Assembly: GCF_014905555.1 (NCBI RefSeq) | Contig: NZ_BNGS01000010.1 | Coordinates: 124,001-188,000, forward strand | Length of the DNA stretch: 64,000 nucleotides | Direction of reading: 5' to 3' | Source: Streptomyces sp. Y2F8-2 | Lineage (GTDB): Bacteria > Actinomycetota > Actinomycetes > Streptomycetales > Streptomycetaceae | Part shown: positions 33,164 to 42,449 of the stretch, piece after piece | Layout of the letters: every line of letters starts with the position of its first letter | How positions within the stretch are numbered: the first letter of the stretch is position 1 | Notes under the pieces: generated by a model | Database searches by the model: none | What the model was told of the DNA's origin: nothing | Seen by the model: the letters and a program-made list of their open reading frames with translations, nothing else | Made by a program: the position numbers and the translations under genes

Positions 33164-35014
33164 TCAACCCACGGCACCACCCCCCAGATGCCGCGCCGCG
33201 AAGTCCAGCTCCAGCCGGACCTGCTTGATCCGCTCGTCGACCACCAGCGAGCCGTGCCCCGCGTCGTACCGGTACACCTCGTGCACCGCATCCCGCGCGG
33301 CGAGCCGGTTCACATAGTTCTCGACCTGACGGATCGGGCAGCGCGGGTCGTTCACCCCCGCCGAGATGTACACCGGTGCCTTCACCGCGTCGACGTAGGT
33401 GAGGGGCGACGACGCCTCGAACCGCTCCGGTACCTCCTCGGGCGTGCCCCCGAGCAGCGTCCGGTCCATCGCCTTCAGCGCCTCCATCTCGTCGTGGTAC
33501 GCCGTGACGTAGTCCGCGACCGGTACCGCCGCGATCCCGATCGTCCACAGCTCGGGCTGGGTGCCGAGCCCGAGCAGCGTCAGGTAGCCGCCCCACGAGC
33601 CGCCCGTCAGCACCAGCCGCTGCGGGTCCGCGAGCCCGGACGACACCGCCCACTCCCGGACCGCCGCGATGTCCTCCAGCTCGATCAGCCCGACCCGGTG
33701 CTTGAGCGCGTCCGTCCACTCGCGCCCGTACCCCGTCGAACCGCGGTAGTTGACCCGCACCACCGCGTACCCGTGATCCACCCAGGCCGCCGGGCCCGCG
33801 GCGAACGAGTCGCTGTCGTGCCAGGTCGGGCCGCCGTGGATGTCGAAGACCGTCGGCAGCGGGCCTGAGGCCCCCGCCGGCCTCTGTACCAACGCGTGGA
33901 TGCGGCCGCCCGGCCCGTCCACCCACACGTCCTCCACCGGCACCGACCCGGGCGCCTCGATCCCGGGGGGATCCAGCACCACCCTGCCCGAGGTGGACCG
34001 GACGACCGGGGGCTCGGTCGCGGACGACCACAGGTACTCGACGGTCCCGTCGGGCCGGGCCGTCGCCCCGGACACCGTGCCCGGCGGTGTCGGCACCCGC
34101 ACCAGCTCCCGCGTGGCCAGGTCGTAGCGGAACAGCTCGCTGCGGGCCTCGAAACCGTGCACGATCAGCAGCGCTGAGCCGTCCGGGTACCATTCCGCGG
34201 CCACGTCACCCGGCAGGTCCAGCTGCAGGTCCGTCTCCTCGCCGGAGGCGACGTCCCACACCAGCGGCTCCCACCGGCCGCGCCGCTGGTGCCCGATGAG
34301 CAACCGGGTGTCCCCGTCGACCGGAGCGAAGCCCAGGACCTCGAGGCCCAGCTCGACCGTGCCGCCCTTGGTGTCGTCCAGCTCCGCCACCGTCGAACCG
34401 TCCGGCCGCAGCACGCGCAGCGCCGAGTGCATCGCGTCGCCGTGCTCGGTGTGCTCGATCGCGATCAGCGAGCCGTCATGGGAGAGGTCGCCGACCCCGG
34501 CCGACTCGCGGTGCCGGTAGATCTCCACCGGTTCCAGGCCGGCCCGCACGAGATGGATCGTGGAACCGTCCTGGTCGGTCGAGCGGCCGACGACCGCCGT
34601 CCGCCCGTCCCGCCCGATCGCGAGCCCCGCCGGGTACGACGGCTCGAGTCCGGGAGCCGCGGGCTCGTCGGGCCCGGTACCCGCACCGGAGGCACCGGGC
34701 ACGAACCGCTGGCGTCTCCAGATCCCGAACTCGTCGCCGTCCGTGTCGTCGAACCACCAGATCCACTCGCCGTCCGGCGAGAGCACGCCCTCCGTCGTGC
34801 CGGTCGCCCGGTCCGTGACCTGGCGCTGCTCGCCCGTGACGCGGTCCCAGGCGTACAGCTCGTACGTCCCGGTGGCGTTGGAGACGAACAGCGAGCGGTG
34901 CGGCGCGTCCTCCGCCCAGTCCGGCAGTGACACCCGCGGCGCCCGGAAGCGCTTCTCCCAGTCCGGCATGTCCCCGCCGCGCTCGGGCGAGGTGGACCCG
35001 TTGCTCTCAGTCAT
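33164..35014 (-). CDS. S9-family prolyl oligopeptidase-like peptidase
   Basis: This 616-residue peptidase has an N-terminal seven-bladed propeller built of repeats such as DRVTGEQRQVTDRATGTTEGVLSPDG, and a C-terminal alpha/beta hydrolase domain with catalytic serine in GGSWGGYLTLLG, aspartate in SAGVNDPRCP and histidine in DAGHGSLV. It should cleave short acylated or free peptides in the cytoplasm; no signal peptide is present. I chose ATG 35014, with CACTAT six bases upstream as a possible leaderless -10 box. It is 48 bases upstream-distal from SURF1 on the same strand. Confidence 0.93.
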   Translation of the reverse strand: MTESNGSTSPERGGDMPDWEKRFRAPRVSLPDWAEDAPHRSLFVSNATGTYELYAWDRVTGEQRQVTDRATGTTEGVLSPDGEWIWWFDDTDGDEFGIWRRQRFVPGASGAGTGPDEPAAPGLEPSYPAGLAIGRDGRTAVVGRSTDQDGSTIHLVRAGLEPVEIYRHRESAGVGDLSHDGSLIAIEHTEHGDAMHSALRVLRPDGSTVAELDDTKGGTVELGLEVLGFAPVDGDTRLLIGHQRRGRWEPLVWDVASGEETDLQLDLPGDVAAEWYPDGSALLIVHGFEARSELFRYDLATRELVRVPTPPGTVSGATARPDGTVEYLWSSATEPPVVRSTSGRVVLDPPGIEAPGSVPVEDVWVDGPGGRIHALVQRPAGASGPLPTVFDIHGGPTWHDSDSFAAGPAAWVDHGYAVVRVNYRGSTGYGREWTDALKHRVGLIELEDIAAVREWAVSSGLADPQRLVLTGGSWGGYLTLLGLGTQPELWTIGIAAVPVADYVTAYHDEMEALKAMDRTLLGGTPEEVPERFEASSPLTYVDAVKAPVYISAGVNDPRCPIRQVENYVNRLAARDAVHEVYRYDAGHGSLVVDERIKQVRLELDFAARHLGGGAVG

Positions 35015-35051
35015 GGCCCCATAGTGCCTGGCCCGGCCGACTTCCCGCGGG

Positions 35052-35112
35052 CGAGGTCCGCAGCCTGTGGACGACTCGCCCGCAGACGAGGTCCGGGCCT
35101 GTGGACAACTCG
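35052..35112. repeat. Direct repeats containing DnaA-box-like 9-mers
   Basis: A 26-27 bp unit starting CGAGGTCCG occurs at 35052 and 35087. Each includes TGTGGACRA (35066-35074 and 35100-35108); the second is the exact complement of the DnaA box TTGTCCACA. It lies between the peptidase and the RCK protein genes. Confidence 0.5.
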
Positions 35113-35143
35113 GCTCCACCCCTCGGCACGCCCGTGGACGGGA

Positions 35144-37198
35144 TCAGGCCCCGGTCGGCTCCCGGCGCCTGCGCCCCAACAGGTCCGCGAGACCGCGCCG
35201 CGTCGCCGCCAGGACCACTCGGTCCTCCGCGCGCAGAACGTAGGTCGGCGGCAGGTCCCAGACCAGCCCCGAGGCGCGGTCTGGCGGGCGCGTCTCCGGG
35301 TCCGGCGTCCGGCCGTGTTCTCCCGGCGCCGCCGTGTCCAGGGCGAGCACCCGCCACGCCCCCGCGCGGAACGCCTGGGCGACCGTCTTCCCCTCCAGCT
35401 GCGGATGCCCGGCCACGTCCACGGCGGCGAACAGCAGCACCCGCCGCTCCACCGGGATCGCCCCCAGGATCTGCCGGCCCAGCATGGCCCCGGCGAACGC
35501 CGGCGCGGCCAGGTGGGACACGCTGCGGCTGCGCGTCTGTGCGTGCGGGTGCGCGGCGCGCAGGGTGCGGTAGACGGCGGTCGCGAAGTCGTCGTCGTAC
35601 AGGCGCAGGACGACCCGCAGGTCGGGCCGTACCGAGCGGGCGTACAGGACGGCCTCGAGGTTCGTCGTGTCGGAGCTGGTCAGGGCGAGCAGCGCGTGCG
35701 CCCGGTGGATCTTGGCGGCTTCCAGCACGCCTTCCTGCGTCACGTCCCCGAGTACGACCGGCACCCGCAGTCGCCGGGCCGTCGCGAGGCCGCGCGCCTC
35801 CGGGTCGCCCTCCACGCACACCACCGGGATCTTCAGCTCCCGCAGCCGGGTCATGACCCGGGTGCCGATCTTGCCGACGCCGAGCAGCACCACATGTCCG
35901 GACAGCCCGCGCGGCGGTCTGCGCAGCGCGGTTCCGCTGCGGAAGGTGCCGAGGGCTTCGAGCACGGCCGCCAGCAGCACGGGCAGGAGCAGCAACCCGA
36001 CCAAGGAGGACAGCAGTTGCAGGATCTGCCGCCCGACGGGTTCACCGATGGCCGGGTTGTCGATGGCGAACAGGTCCAGCAGCGTCAAGTAGGTGGCGCG
36101 CAGCGGGGGTTCGCCGGTGACCGCCATCGACGCGATCGCGAGCCCCACCACACAGCCCACCAGCCCGGCGACCGACCAGCGCAGCCGCCGCGAGAACAGC
36201 GAACCGAGCGGTACGACACTGCGCCCGGCGGGCAGCGCCGGGCCGGTGTAGGAGACGGTCTCCAGCACGATGGTGCCGCGTCCGGTGGCCTCCGCCACGG
36301 CACTTTCGTCCGGCAGGAGTTCGGGACCCTGCTCGCCGTCGAAGCCGTCGGCCCCGGCCGGGTCGTTGACCGTCGCGGACAGCAACGCCAGCGTGCACAG
36401 CCCGGGGTCGGCGACCTGATCCGGCCGTGGCGGCGGGCGCTCCACGGCCCGCAGCATCAGCCCGTCGGTCTGCACCACCTTGGTGGTGCCGGCGACGGCG
36501 GTCGCGGCCAGGGCGGGCGCGGCGGTGTCGGCGTCGGACAGCACGGTCGTGGACGCGTCGAACGCCTCGGCGTCGCCGGTCCCGCCGGACGCCAGGGCCG
36601 CCGCCTGGTCGAGGAGTGCCTCTATGTGCTGCCCGAGCCGCCGGTTGTACAGGCGCAGGACGAGCCGCAGCCGCGGGTTGAGGCGGCGGGCGGTGAGCGC
36701 GGCGCGGATGTTGGTCTCGTCGTCGTCATAGACGAGCGCCAGCGCTGCCGCCCGGTCCACTCCGGCCTCCGCGAGCACGGCCTCGGACGCCTCGGGGGCC
36801 TCCACCATCCGTACCGAACCGGCGGGTTCGGCGCTGCGGCCGCCGCCGGACCCGGCGGCGCGCCCGTCCGTACTGTTGCCGTTGCCGTTGCCATGGCCGT
36901 TCCCGTTGCCCGCCGCGCGCGTGACCGCGGCGGAGACCCGGTCGAGCAGCGTCGAGGCGCGGGCACGGCCCACCACCGGCTGCCGGGCGACCCGGACGGC
37001 GGGCGGGACGACGAGCGTCACCTGCTCGCCGTACACCCCGCGCAACTCGGCGGCCAGCCGGTGCGCGAGCCCGTCGTCCCCGCACACCACCATGTGCGGG
37101 ACGCCGTCAACCGACCCGTTCTGCTGCGGAACCCCTGCCCCCACGAGGAGGAAGACTGCCGTATCGGGGTGCTGGTTCCACAGAGGCACGTGAGGCAT
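35144..37198 (-). CDS. Membrane protein with two TrkA-N/RCK NAD-binding domains
   Basis: This 684-residue protein is a potassium-transport-like regulator. The first Rossmann domain begins HMVVCGDDGLAHRLAAELRGVYG (about residue 35) with the low-complexity insert GNGNGHGNGNGNS; the middle has two to three hydrophobic segments (WSVAGLVGCVVGLAIASMAVTG, LQLLSSLVGLLLLPVLLAAVLEAL) with a pore-like stretch between them; the second Rossmann domain begins VVLLGVGKIGTRVMTRL and ends with a TrkA-C-like part. The pore selectivity motif TVGYG is not seen, so ion conduction is uncertain. Confidence 0.82.
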   Translation of the reverse strand: MPHVPLWNQHPDTAVFLLVGAGVPQQNGSVDGVPHMVVCGDDGLAHRLAAELRGVYGEQVTLVVPPAVRVARQPVVGRARASTLLDRVSAAVTRAAGNGNGHGNGNGNSTDGRAAGSGGGRSAEPAGSVRMVEAPEASEAVLAEAGVDRAAALALVYDDDETNIRAALTARRLNPRLRLVLRLYNRRLGQHIEALLDQAAALASGGTGDAEAFDASTTVLSDADTAAPALAATAVAGTTKVVQTDGLMLRAVERPPPRPDQVADPGLCTLALLSATVNDPAGADGFDGEQGPELLPDESAVAEATGRGTIVLETVSYTGPALPAGRSVVPLGSLFSRRLRWSVAGLVGCVVGLAIASMAVTGEPPLRATYLTLLDLFAIDNPAIGEPVGRQILQLLSSLVGLLLLPVLLAAVLEALGTFRSGTALRRPPRGLSGHVVLLGVGKIGTRVMTRLRELKIPVVCVEGDPEARGLATARRLRVPVVLGDVTQEGVLEAAKIHRAHALLALTSSDTTNLEAVLYARSVRPDLRVVLRLYDDDFATAVYRTLRAAHPHAQTRSRSVSHLAAPAFAGAMLGRQILGAIPVERRVLLFAAVDVAGHPQLEGKTVAQAFRAGAWRVLALDTAAPGEHGRTPDPETRPPDRASGLVWDLPPTYVLRAEDRVVLAATRRGLADLLGRRRREPTGA

Positions 37199-37347
37199 CG
37201 GGCCTCGCCCGCACGGGTGACGGTGACGACGGTGAAGAGCGGGGCTGCTGTCCTTGCGTCATACTCATGGTGTGCTCGGCCGGCGTCCTCGACCGCAGCC
37301 GGGGAACGAGCCCATCACCGGCCGGAACAGTCCCTGAGGGGGCCATC

Positions 37348-38310
37348 ATGGCTGTGGATATCCCGCCCCTGCTCACACCCTCCCGCCTCAGGCGCCGAGG
37401 GGGCCTGCTGGGTGAATGCCTCGCGGAGTTCCTCGGGACGTTCGTCCTCGTCGCGTTCGGATGCGGTTCGGTCGCGACGGCGGTCGCCGCGCTGCCGGGA
37501 TCAGGCCGTACCGCGGGCCCCACCACCTTCTTCCTCAGCGCCGGCGACTGGCTCCTGATCACCTGGGGCTGGGGCCTCGCCGTGACGTTCGGCATCTATG
37601 TCGCGGGCGGTGTCAGCGGCGCCCACATCAATCCGGCGGTCACGCTGGCGTTCGCGGTGCGCCGCCGGTTCCCCTGGCCCAAGGTCCTCCCGTACTGGTT
37701 CGCGCAGCTGGTCGGCGGGTTCGGTGGGGCAGCGCTGGTGTACGCGGTCTACCACGACGCGATCAACACCTTCGATCACGCCATGACGGGGCCGAAGACG
37801 AACGGGCACACGCTCGCCAGCTTCTCGATCTTCGGCACGTTCCCCGCGCCGTTCTTCCACGGCGGCATCTGGGGTCCGCTCGTGGACCAGATCGTCGGTA
37901 CGGCCTTCCTGGTCGTGTTCGTCGTCGCGGTCATCGACCTGCGCAACACGGGGGTACGGGCCAACCTGGGGCCCTTCGTGATCGGCCTCGCGGTCGCCGC
38001 CATCGGCATGTCGTACGGCGCGAACGCCGGGTACGCCATCAACCCCGCCCGGGACTTCGGTCCCCGCCTGTTCACCTGGGTGGCGGGCTGGCAGAGCCTC
38101 GCGCTGCCCGGCACGCTCCCCGGCTCCTTCAGCGACTACTGGTGGATCCCGATCGTCGGTCCTCTCGTCGGCGGTGTGGTCGGGGTCCTGGTCTACGACC
38201 TGTTCATCGGCGACGTCCTGCACATCCGGGCACAGCGCGGCGAGCGGCCGGAAGCCGGCCGGGCCCGTCCGACGGAAGCCACGGACGCGGAGGCCACGGA
38301 CGAGGAGTGA
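37348..38310 (+). CDS. Aquaglyceroporin (MIP family, GlpF-like)
   Basis: This 320-residue channel has six spans and two half-helices: GAHINPAVTLAF and GYAINPARDFGPRLF. The aspartate after the second NPAR indicates a glycerol facilitator rather than a strict water channel. The C-terminal 30 residues are charged and disordered. GAGGGGG precedes ATG 37348. No glycerol kinase gene lies alongside, so control by glycerol genes elsewhere is only inferred. Confidence 0.94.
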   Translation: MAVDIPPLLTPSRLRRRGGLLGECLAEFLGTFVLVAFGCGSVATAVAALPGSGRTAGPTTFFLSAGDWLLITWGWGLAVTFGIYVAGGVSGAHINPAVTLAFAVRRRFPWPKVLPYWFAQLVGGFGGAALVYAVYHDAINTFDHAMTGPKTNGHTLASFSIFGTFPAPFFHGGIWGPLVDQIVGTAFLVVFVVAVIDLRNTGVRANLGPFVIGLAVAAIGMSYGANAGYAINPARDFGPRLFTWVAGWQSLALPGTLPGSFSDYWWIPIVGPLVGGVVGVLVYDLFIGDVLHIRAQRGERPEAGRARPTEATDAEATDEE

Positions 38311-38344
38311 CCGGCGGCCCGCCTCGAGGAGTGACCGGCGGCCC
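38301..38344 (+). repeat. 20-bp direct repeat spanning the aquaporin stop codon
   Basis: CGAGGAGTGACCGGCGGCCC occurs at 38301 and 38325. The duplication repeats the last codons and the stop, indicating a local slippage event. Confidence 0.65.
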
Positions 38345-38382
38345 ACCTGGACCGGACGCGCGCATCTCGGCCGGAGGGAGTC

Positions 38383-40545
38383 TCAACCGGAGACCGGATG
38401 CCCACCGGGCACGCGCACCAGGAGGACGGCGATGTCGTCGGTGTGCCGGCCGGTGGGCCAGATGTGCCGGACCAGGCCGTCGATCAGTTCCTCCAGCGCA
38501 TGGTCGCGGACGCCGGCCAGATACCGCGCCAGGGCGTCGGTGGCCCGGTCGGCGTCGCTGCCGCGTACTTCGACGAGGCCGTCGGTGTAGAAGGCCAGCA
38601 GGGCGTCGGCGGGGAGCGGCACGCGGGTGACGGGGTACTGGAAGTCGACGTCGACGCCGAGCAGCGGCCCGGGCTCCACCTCCAGCAGGCCGACCTCGTG
38701 GGAGCCGTGGCACATCAGCGGCGGAACATGGCCGGCGCTGGCGAGGGCGATCTCCCGGCGGGCCAGGTCGAGTTGTGCGTAGAGGCAGGAGACGAGCAGG
38801 TCGGAGTTCAGGTCGGTGAGGAGCCGGTTGGTGCAGGCCAGGACCTGGTCCGGGGGTGCGCCGGCGGTGGCGTGGGCGTGGATGGCGGTCCGTACCTGGC
38901 CCATGAGGGCGGCCGCGGCGATGCTGTGGCCCTCGACGTCGCCGATGACGGCGGCCGCGGTGGTGGGGCCGAGGCGCAACAGGTCGTAGAAGTCGCCACC
39001 GACCTCGACGCCGCGGCTCGCGGGCAGGTAGCGCGCGGCCACGTCCAGTCCGGCCACGGTGGGCAGGGCGCGTGGCAGGAGCGCCTGCTGGAGGTCGTGC
39101 GCGAGGCCGTGCTGGGCGTCGTACAGCCGGGCGCGGTCCAGGGCCTGCGCGATCAGCCCGGCCATCGAGGTCATGACGGCCCGCTCGTCGGCGGAGAAGG
39201 TGTGGGGCCGGGCGTAGGAGAGGACGCAGCAGCCCACCGGCCGTCCCGTGATCACCAGGGGGAGGAAGGCCCAGGCCTGTTTGCCGCTCAGCAGGGGCGC
39301 ATCGGGGTAGCTGCGGGACAGTTCGGCGGGGCTGGCGAAGAAGGCGGGGGTGCCGGTGGCGAGGACCTGCCCGGCGGGGGAGAGGTCGGTGTCGAGCGTG
39401 AGCCCGTCCAGGTGGTCGACGACCTCGGGCGGGTAGCCGTACGAGCCGAGGATCTTCAGACGGCCGGCGTCGGCGGCCGACAACACCAGGCCCTGGGCGC
39501 GGAAGGCGGGCAGGATCTGGTCCGCGATCAGTTCGAACAGGTCGCGCACGCTCACCGTTTCCGTGAGCGCGGCGGCCAGGTGGACGAGCTGGTACAGACG
39601 GCCGGTCGGGGTCACCATGACCGGTCGGCGACGCGTACTCGGTGCGGACTGCTCCGCGGCAGGGGTGATACGGACGCTGATGCCGCTGGTGTCCGGGTAG
39701 AGCTCGAAGGTCAGCCACTGGTCCGGTGGGCGCAGGGCGGTGAAGGACAGGGGGGCGCGGCTGACCACGGCCGTGCGGTAGTGGTCCTCGATCACGGGGT
39801 CGTCCATCCACGGCAGCGACTGCCAGGGCCGGGTGCCCAGCAGTCGGTCGCCGTCGCGGCCCAGCAGGCGGGCGGCGGTCTTGGTGACGAACGTGATCCT
39901 GCCCTCGAGATCGAGGGCCAGGGCGCCCTCGGGGAGGCGTTCGGCGTAGTCGACGGCGACGAGGCCGGCGTGGGCGGGGTGGGCGGGGTGGCGCGGCGTG
40001 TCGAGGGAGACGATGCGCGGCTGGTCGGGAAGCGCGGGCGGGCGTGACGCCTGGTCCAGGAGACGGGCCAGACGGCGGGCGCTGGAGGTGATGTGGTGGC
40101 GTTCGCGGGAGGTGGGCCTCCGGGCGTGGTCGGCGGGCCACATCAGCACCAGTCCGCCCCAGCAGCGGCGCATTCCGGTCACGGCGTGCGCGGCGAGCGG
40201 GAACCTGTAGGGCAGGACCGCCGCGACACGCGGGTATCGGCGGGCCATGTCGCTCTGGTCCCCGATCCACACCAGCCGTTCCTCGCGGATCGCGTCGGCG
40301 ATCGGGACGGGAGCGGTGAGCGACAGCCGCCGCCAGGGGGCGGTGAACTCCAGAGGCATGCCGCATACGGCCACCAGCCGAAGCACCGGCTCCGCCTCCT
40401 CGATCAGGTAGATACCGCCGATGGAGGCTCCGGTGCGGCGCACCGTCGTCGCCAGGACCGCGTCGAGGGCATCCTCCACTCCGTCGGGGGCATCGCCCGG
40501 CGCCGGAGCCGTGCCCTTCGGCTCGTCGCCGCCACCCATGGCCAT
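38383..40545 (-). CDS. PAS/GAF-regulated SpoIIE-type protein phosphatase
   Basis: This 720-residue PP2C phosphatase would dephosphorylate an anti-anti-sigma factor. An N-terminal GAF-like region (residues 15-150) is followed by a PAS-like region (VDYAERLPEGALALDLEGRITFVTKTAARLLGRDG), a GAF domain (ETVSVRDLFELIADQILPAFRAQGL) and the SpoIIE domain (AARYLPASRGVEVGGDFYDLLRLGP, IGDVEGHSIAAAALM, LAFYTDGLVEVRG, TDDIAVLLVRV). Streptomyces has many such proteins sensing stress or light. A TATTGT box six bases ahead supports ATG 40545. Confidence 0.92.
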   Translation of the reverse strand: MAMGGGDEPKGTAPAPGDAPDGVEDALDAVLATTVRRTGASIGGIYLIEEAEPVLRLVAVCGMPLEFTAPWRRLSLTAPVPIADAIREERLVWIGDQSDMARRYPRVAAVLPYRFPLAAHAVTGMRRCWGGLVLMWPADHARRPTSRERHHITSSARRLARLLDQASRPPALPDQPRIVSLDTPRHPAHPAHAGLVAVDYAERLPEGALALDLEGRITFVTKTAARLLGRDGDRLLGTRPWQSLPWMDDPVIEDHYRTAVVSRAPLSFTALRPPDQWLTFELYPDTSGISVRITPAAEQSAPSTRRRPVMVTPTGRLYQLVHLAAALTETVSVRDLFELIADQILPAFRAQGLVLSAADAGRLKILGSYGYPPEVVDHLDGLTLDTDLSPAGQVLATGTPAFFASPAELSRSYPDAPLLSGKQAWAFLPLVITGRPVGCCVLSYARPHTFSADERAVMTSMAGLIAQALDRARLYDAQHGLAHDLQQALLPRALPTVAGLDVAARYLPASRGVEVGGDFYDLLRLGPTTAAAVIGDVEGHSIAAAALMGQVRTAIHAHATAGAPPDQVLACTNRLLTDLNSDLLVSCLYAQLDLARREIALASAGHVPPLMCHGSHEVGLLEVEPGPLLGVDVDFQYPVTRVPLPADALLAFYTDGLVEVRGSDADRATDALARYLAGVRDHALEELIDGLVRHIWPTGRHTDDIAVLLVRVPGGHPVSG

Positions 40546-40551
40546 ATCCGG

Positions 40552-40557
40552 ACAATA
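40552..40557 (-). promoter_or_regulatory. -10 box TATTGT of a probable leaderless promoter
   Basis: Six bases separate it from ATG 40545 of the SpoIIE-type phosphatase on the minus strand. Confidence 0.45.
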
Positions 40558-40945
40558 CGCCCATTGGGGGTTGCTGACATCGCAAGCGTCGCCGCTCGGG
40601 CGGGCTGCCGGACCGTCTCGCCGTTCCTCCCGGCGCGGCAGGTGCCCGGCGACCGGAAGCGAGGGCCATGGCGGCCGCGCACCACGGATTTCACCCAAAG
40701 TGATGGGCGATAGGATGGAATAGTGGGACTGGATCCCATCTGCGGCAGATGTCGCCTGTGGGTGGTGATCCGGGGACGCCGTACAACAGCCCAGCCGGAG
40801 TCGCCATGAACTCCAACCGAGCCGTCGGCACCGCCGCCCGGCTCCCGCTGCCGGCACGGACGCGGTCATGAACTTCCGTGGCGGGCGGGCAGTCCCGTGG
40901 CGCGGCCGGGCAATCCCTCGGCGCGACCGGGCCGTATATACCGGT
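40558..40945. other. Intergenic region between phosphatase and ECF sigma genes
   Basis: No gene is supported here unless the sigma factor begins at ATG 40868. Structures seen are TCACCCAAAGTGA (40691-40703), a TAGGAT possible -10 box at 40711 and the hairpin CATCTG-CGG-CAGATG at 40737-40751. These would suit the promoter of the sigma/anti-sigma operon. Confidence 0.45.
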
Positions 40946-41533
40946 ATGCAGAGGTTCCGGTTCCCCGTGGGCCGTCTCCCGGACGAAGCTCTGCTGTCCG
41001 GGCTGGCCACCGGCGATCCGGAGCTCGCCGTCACCTTCGTACGGAGGTTCCAGCACAAGGTCTTCGGTGTCGCCGTCGCCGTCACCGGGGACCCGCAGCT
41101 CGCCGAGGACATCGCCCAGCAGACGTTCGAACGGGCGTGGCGCCATGCGCAGATCTACGACTCCCGCCGGGGTTCCGTGACGACCTGGCTGACCACCATC
41201 GCCCACAACCTCGCCATCGACGCCGTCCGGTCCCGGCGGCCGGAGCCGCTGGCGCCCGACGACCTCGAGGCGATCCTGGGCGTCGTCAGCGAGACTCCCG
41301 AGCAGTACGCCCTGGCCGACGAGGCGTCGTCGCGGCTGCGGGCCGCGGTGGCGCAGCTCCCGCGCGAACAGGGCCGTGCCCTGGTGATGGCGGGCATCTA
41401 CGGAATGACGGCCCAGCAGATCGCCGACTGGGAGCACGTCCCGCTGGGCACCGCCAAGACGCGCATCAGGACGGCGATGGGCAAGTTGCGCACCACCCTC
41501 GCCCCTCCCCAGGGGAGCGACCATGCCCAGTGA
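40946..41533 (+). CDS. ECF sigma factor (SigK/SigL-like)
   Basis: This 195-residue group 4 sigma factor has region 2 (DEALLSGLATGDPELAVTFVRRFQHKVFGVAVAVTGDPQLAEDIAQQTFERAWRHAQIYDSRRGSVTTWL split over residues 13-80) and region 4 (LPREQGRALVMAGIYGMTAQQIADWEHVPLGTAKTRIRTAMGKL). The downstream gene encodes its zinc anti-sigma partner, overlapping by 11 bases. ATG 40946 places region 2 normally; an upstream ATG at 40868 would add 26 Arg-rich residues encoded by a short repeat. Confidence 0.88.
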   Translation: MQRFRFPVGRLPDEALLSGLATGDPELAVTFVRRFQHKVFGVAVAVTGDPQLAEDIAQQTFERAWRHAQIYDSRRGSVTTWLTTIAHNLAIDAVRSRRPEPLAPDDLEAILGVVSETPEQYALADEASSRLRAAVAQLPREQGRALVMAGIYGMTAQQIADWEHVPLGTAKTRIRTAMGKLRTTLAPPQGSDHAQ

Positions 41534-42428
41534 CGTGACCTGCGAGAAGCTGCGGGAGATCGGCGCCGAGCTGGCCCTCGGCGTTCTTCCCGCCCGGGAA
41601 CGCGCCGGGGCGGTCGCCCATCTGGACCGGTGCGCGGACTGCCGGGAGTACGTCGCGCAGCTCACCCTCGTCGGCGACCGGCTGATCGGGCTGCTGCCGT
41701 GCGGCGAGCCGCCGGTCGGGTTCGAGACCAGGGTGGCGCAGGCGCTGACACGAAGCGCGCAGGGGAAGGGTGCGCGGGCCCAGGATGTGCAGACAGAGGA
41801 CGCGCAGGCCCCGGGTGCGCAGGCCCCGGGTGCCCAGGTCGAGGGTGTGCCGGTCGAAGATGTGCAGGTCGAGGGTGTGCAGACGAACGGCGCGCAGGCG
41901 CTGGGAACGCCGACGCACGAAGGGCGTTCGCGCGCCCGTGAGGCCGGCATCCGGCGTCAGGGCCGGCGCGGCCGGGTGCGGCTGCGGGTCGCCTCCGCCG
42001 TGGCCGCGCTCGCCCTCGCCTTCGGGTTCGGCGGCTGGGCCGTCGGCACAGCGATCGAGGAGCTTGCGGCCGGACCCTCCAACCCCGCCGGGGCACCCAC
42101 GGGCATGCTGAGGGCCGCACTGGTCTCGGCCCGGGCTTTCGGGAAGACGGCGGGCGAGATCTACGCCCACCCCGGCCCCCAGGGCTGGCTCTACATGTCC
42201 GTCGATCTGGCCGACTCCGGGACGCCGTACGACGGCAAGGTCTCCTGCCTGCTGGTGCGGCACGACGGCAGCACGGTCCGCGTCGGCGAGTTTTCCTTGC
42301 ACAAGGGCTACGGCTACTGGGCCGGCCCCGCCCCCGTCGATGCCTCGACACTGGCGGGCGCCCGACTGGCGGCTCCCGACGGGACGGTCCTGGCCACGGC
42401 TCAGTTCGGCGCATCCGGTCTGGCGTAG
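41523..42428 (+). CDS. Zinc-type anti-sigma factor, membrane anchored (RskA-like)
   Basis: This 301-residue protein should hold the ECF sigma factor inactive at the membrane. The N-terminal ZAS domain carries HLDRCADCREY (HxxxCxxC). A repetitive linker (VQTEDAQAPGAQAPG..., about residues 85-130) leads to one span (ASAVAALALAFGFGGWAVGT) and an exterior RskA-type domain (GPQGWLYMSVDLADSGTPYDGKVSCLLV, FSLHKGYGYWAGPAPVD). The signal is unknown. It overlaps the sigma gene by 11 bases, fixing their ratio. Confidence 0.9.
   Translation: MPSDVTCEKLREIGAELALGVLPARERAGAVAHLDRCADCREYVAQLTLVGDRLIGLLPCGEPPVGFETRVAQALTRSAQGKGARAQDVQTEDAQAPGAQAPGAQVEGVPVEDVQVEGVQTNGAQALGTPTHEGRSRAREAGIRRQGRRGRVRLRVASAVAALALAFGFGGWAVGTAIEELAAGPSNPAGAPTGMLRAALVSARAFGKTAGEIYAHPGPQGWLYMSVDLADSGTPYDGKVSCLLVRHDGSTVRVGEFSLHKGYGYWAGPAPVDASTLAGARLAAPDGTVLATAQFGASGLA
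41781..41905 (+). repeat. Degenerate 15/18-bp coding repeats in the anti-sigma linker
   Basis: Units of the type GTGCAGGTCGAGGGT and GCGCAGGCCCCGGGT alternate, encoding (V/A)Q(V/A)(E/P)G and making a flexible tether between zinc domain and membrane span. Confidence 0.6.
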
Positions 42429-42449
42429 GACGCGCCTCAGGGGCGGGCG

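Noticed and set aside
35024..37558. 844-codon plus-strand frame
   Set aside because: It is antisense to the RCK membrane protein, with low-complexity composition and no motif.
38204..40669. An 821-codon minus-strand open frame
   Set aside because: It overlaps the SpoIIE phosphatase in another frame and lacks any domain; it is a GC-bias artefact.
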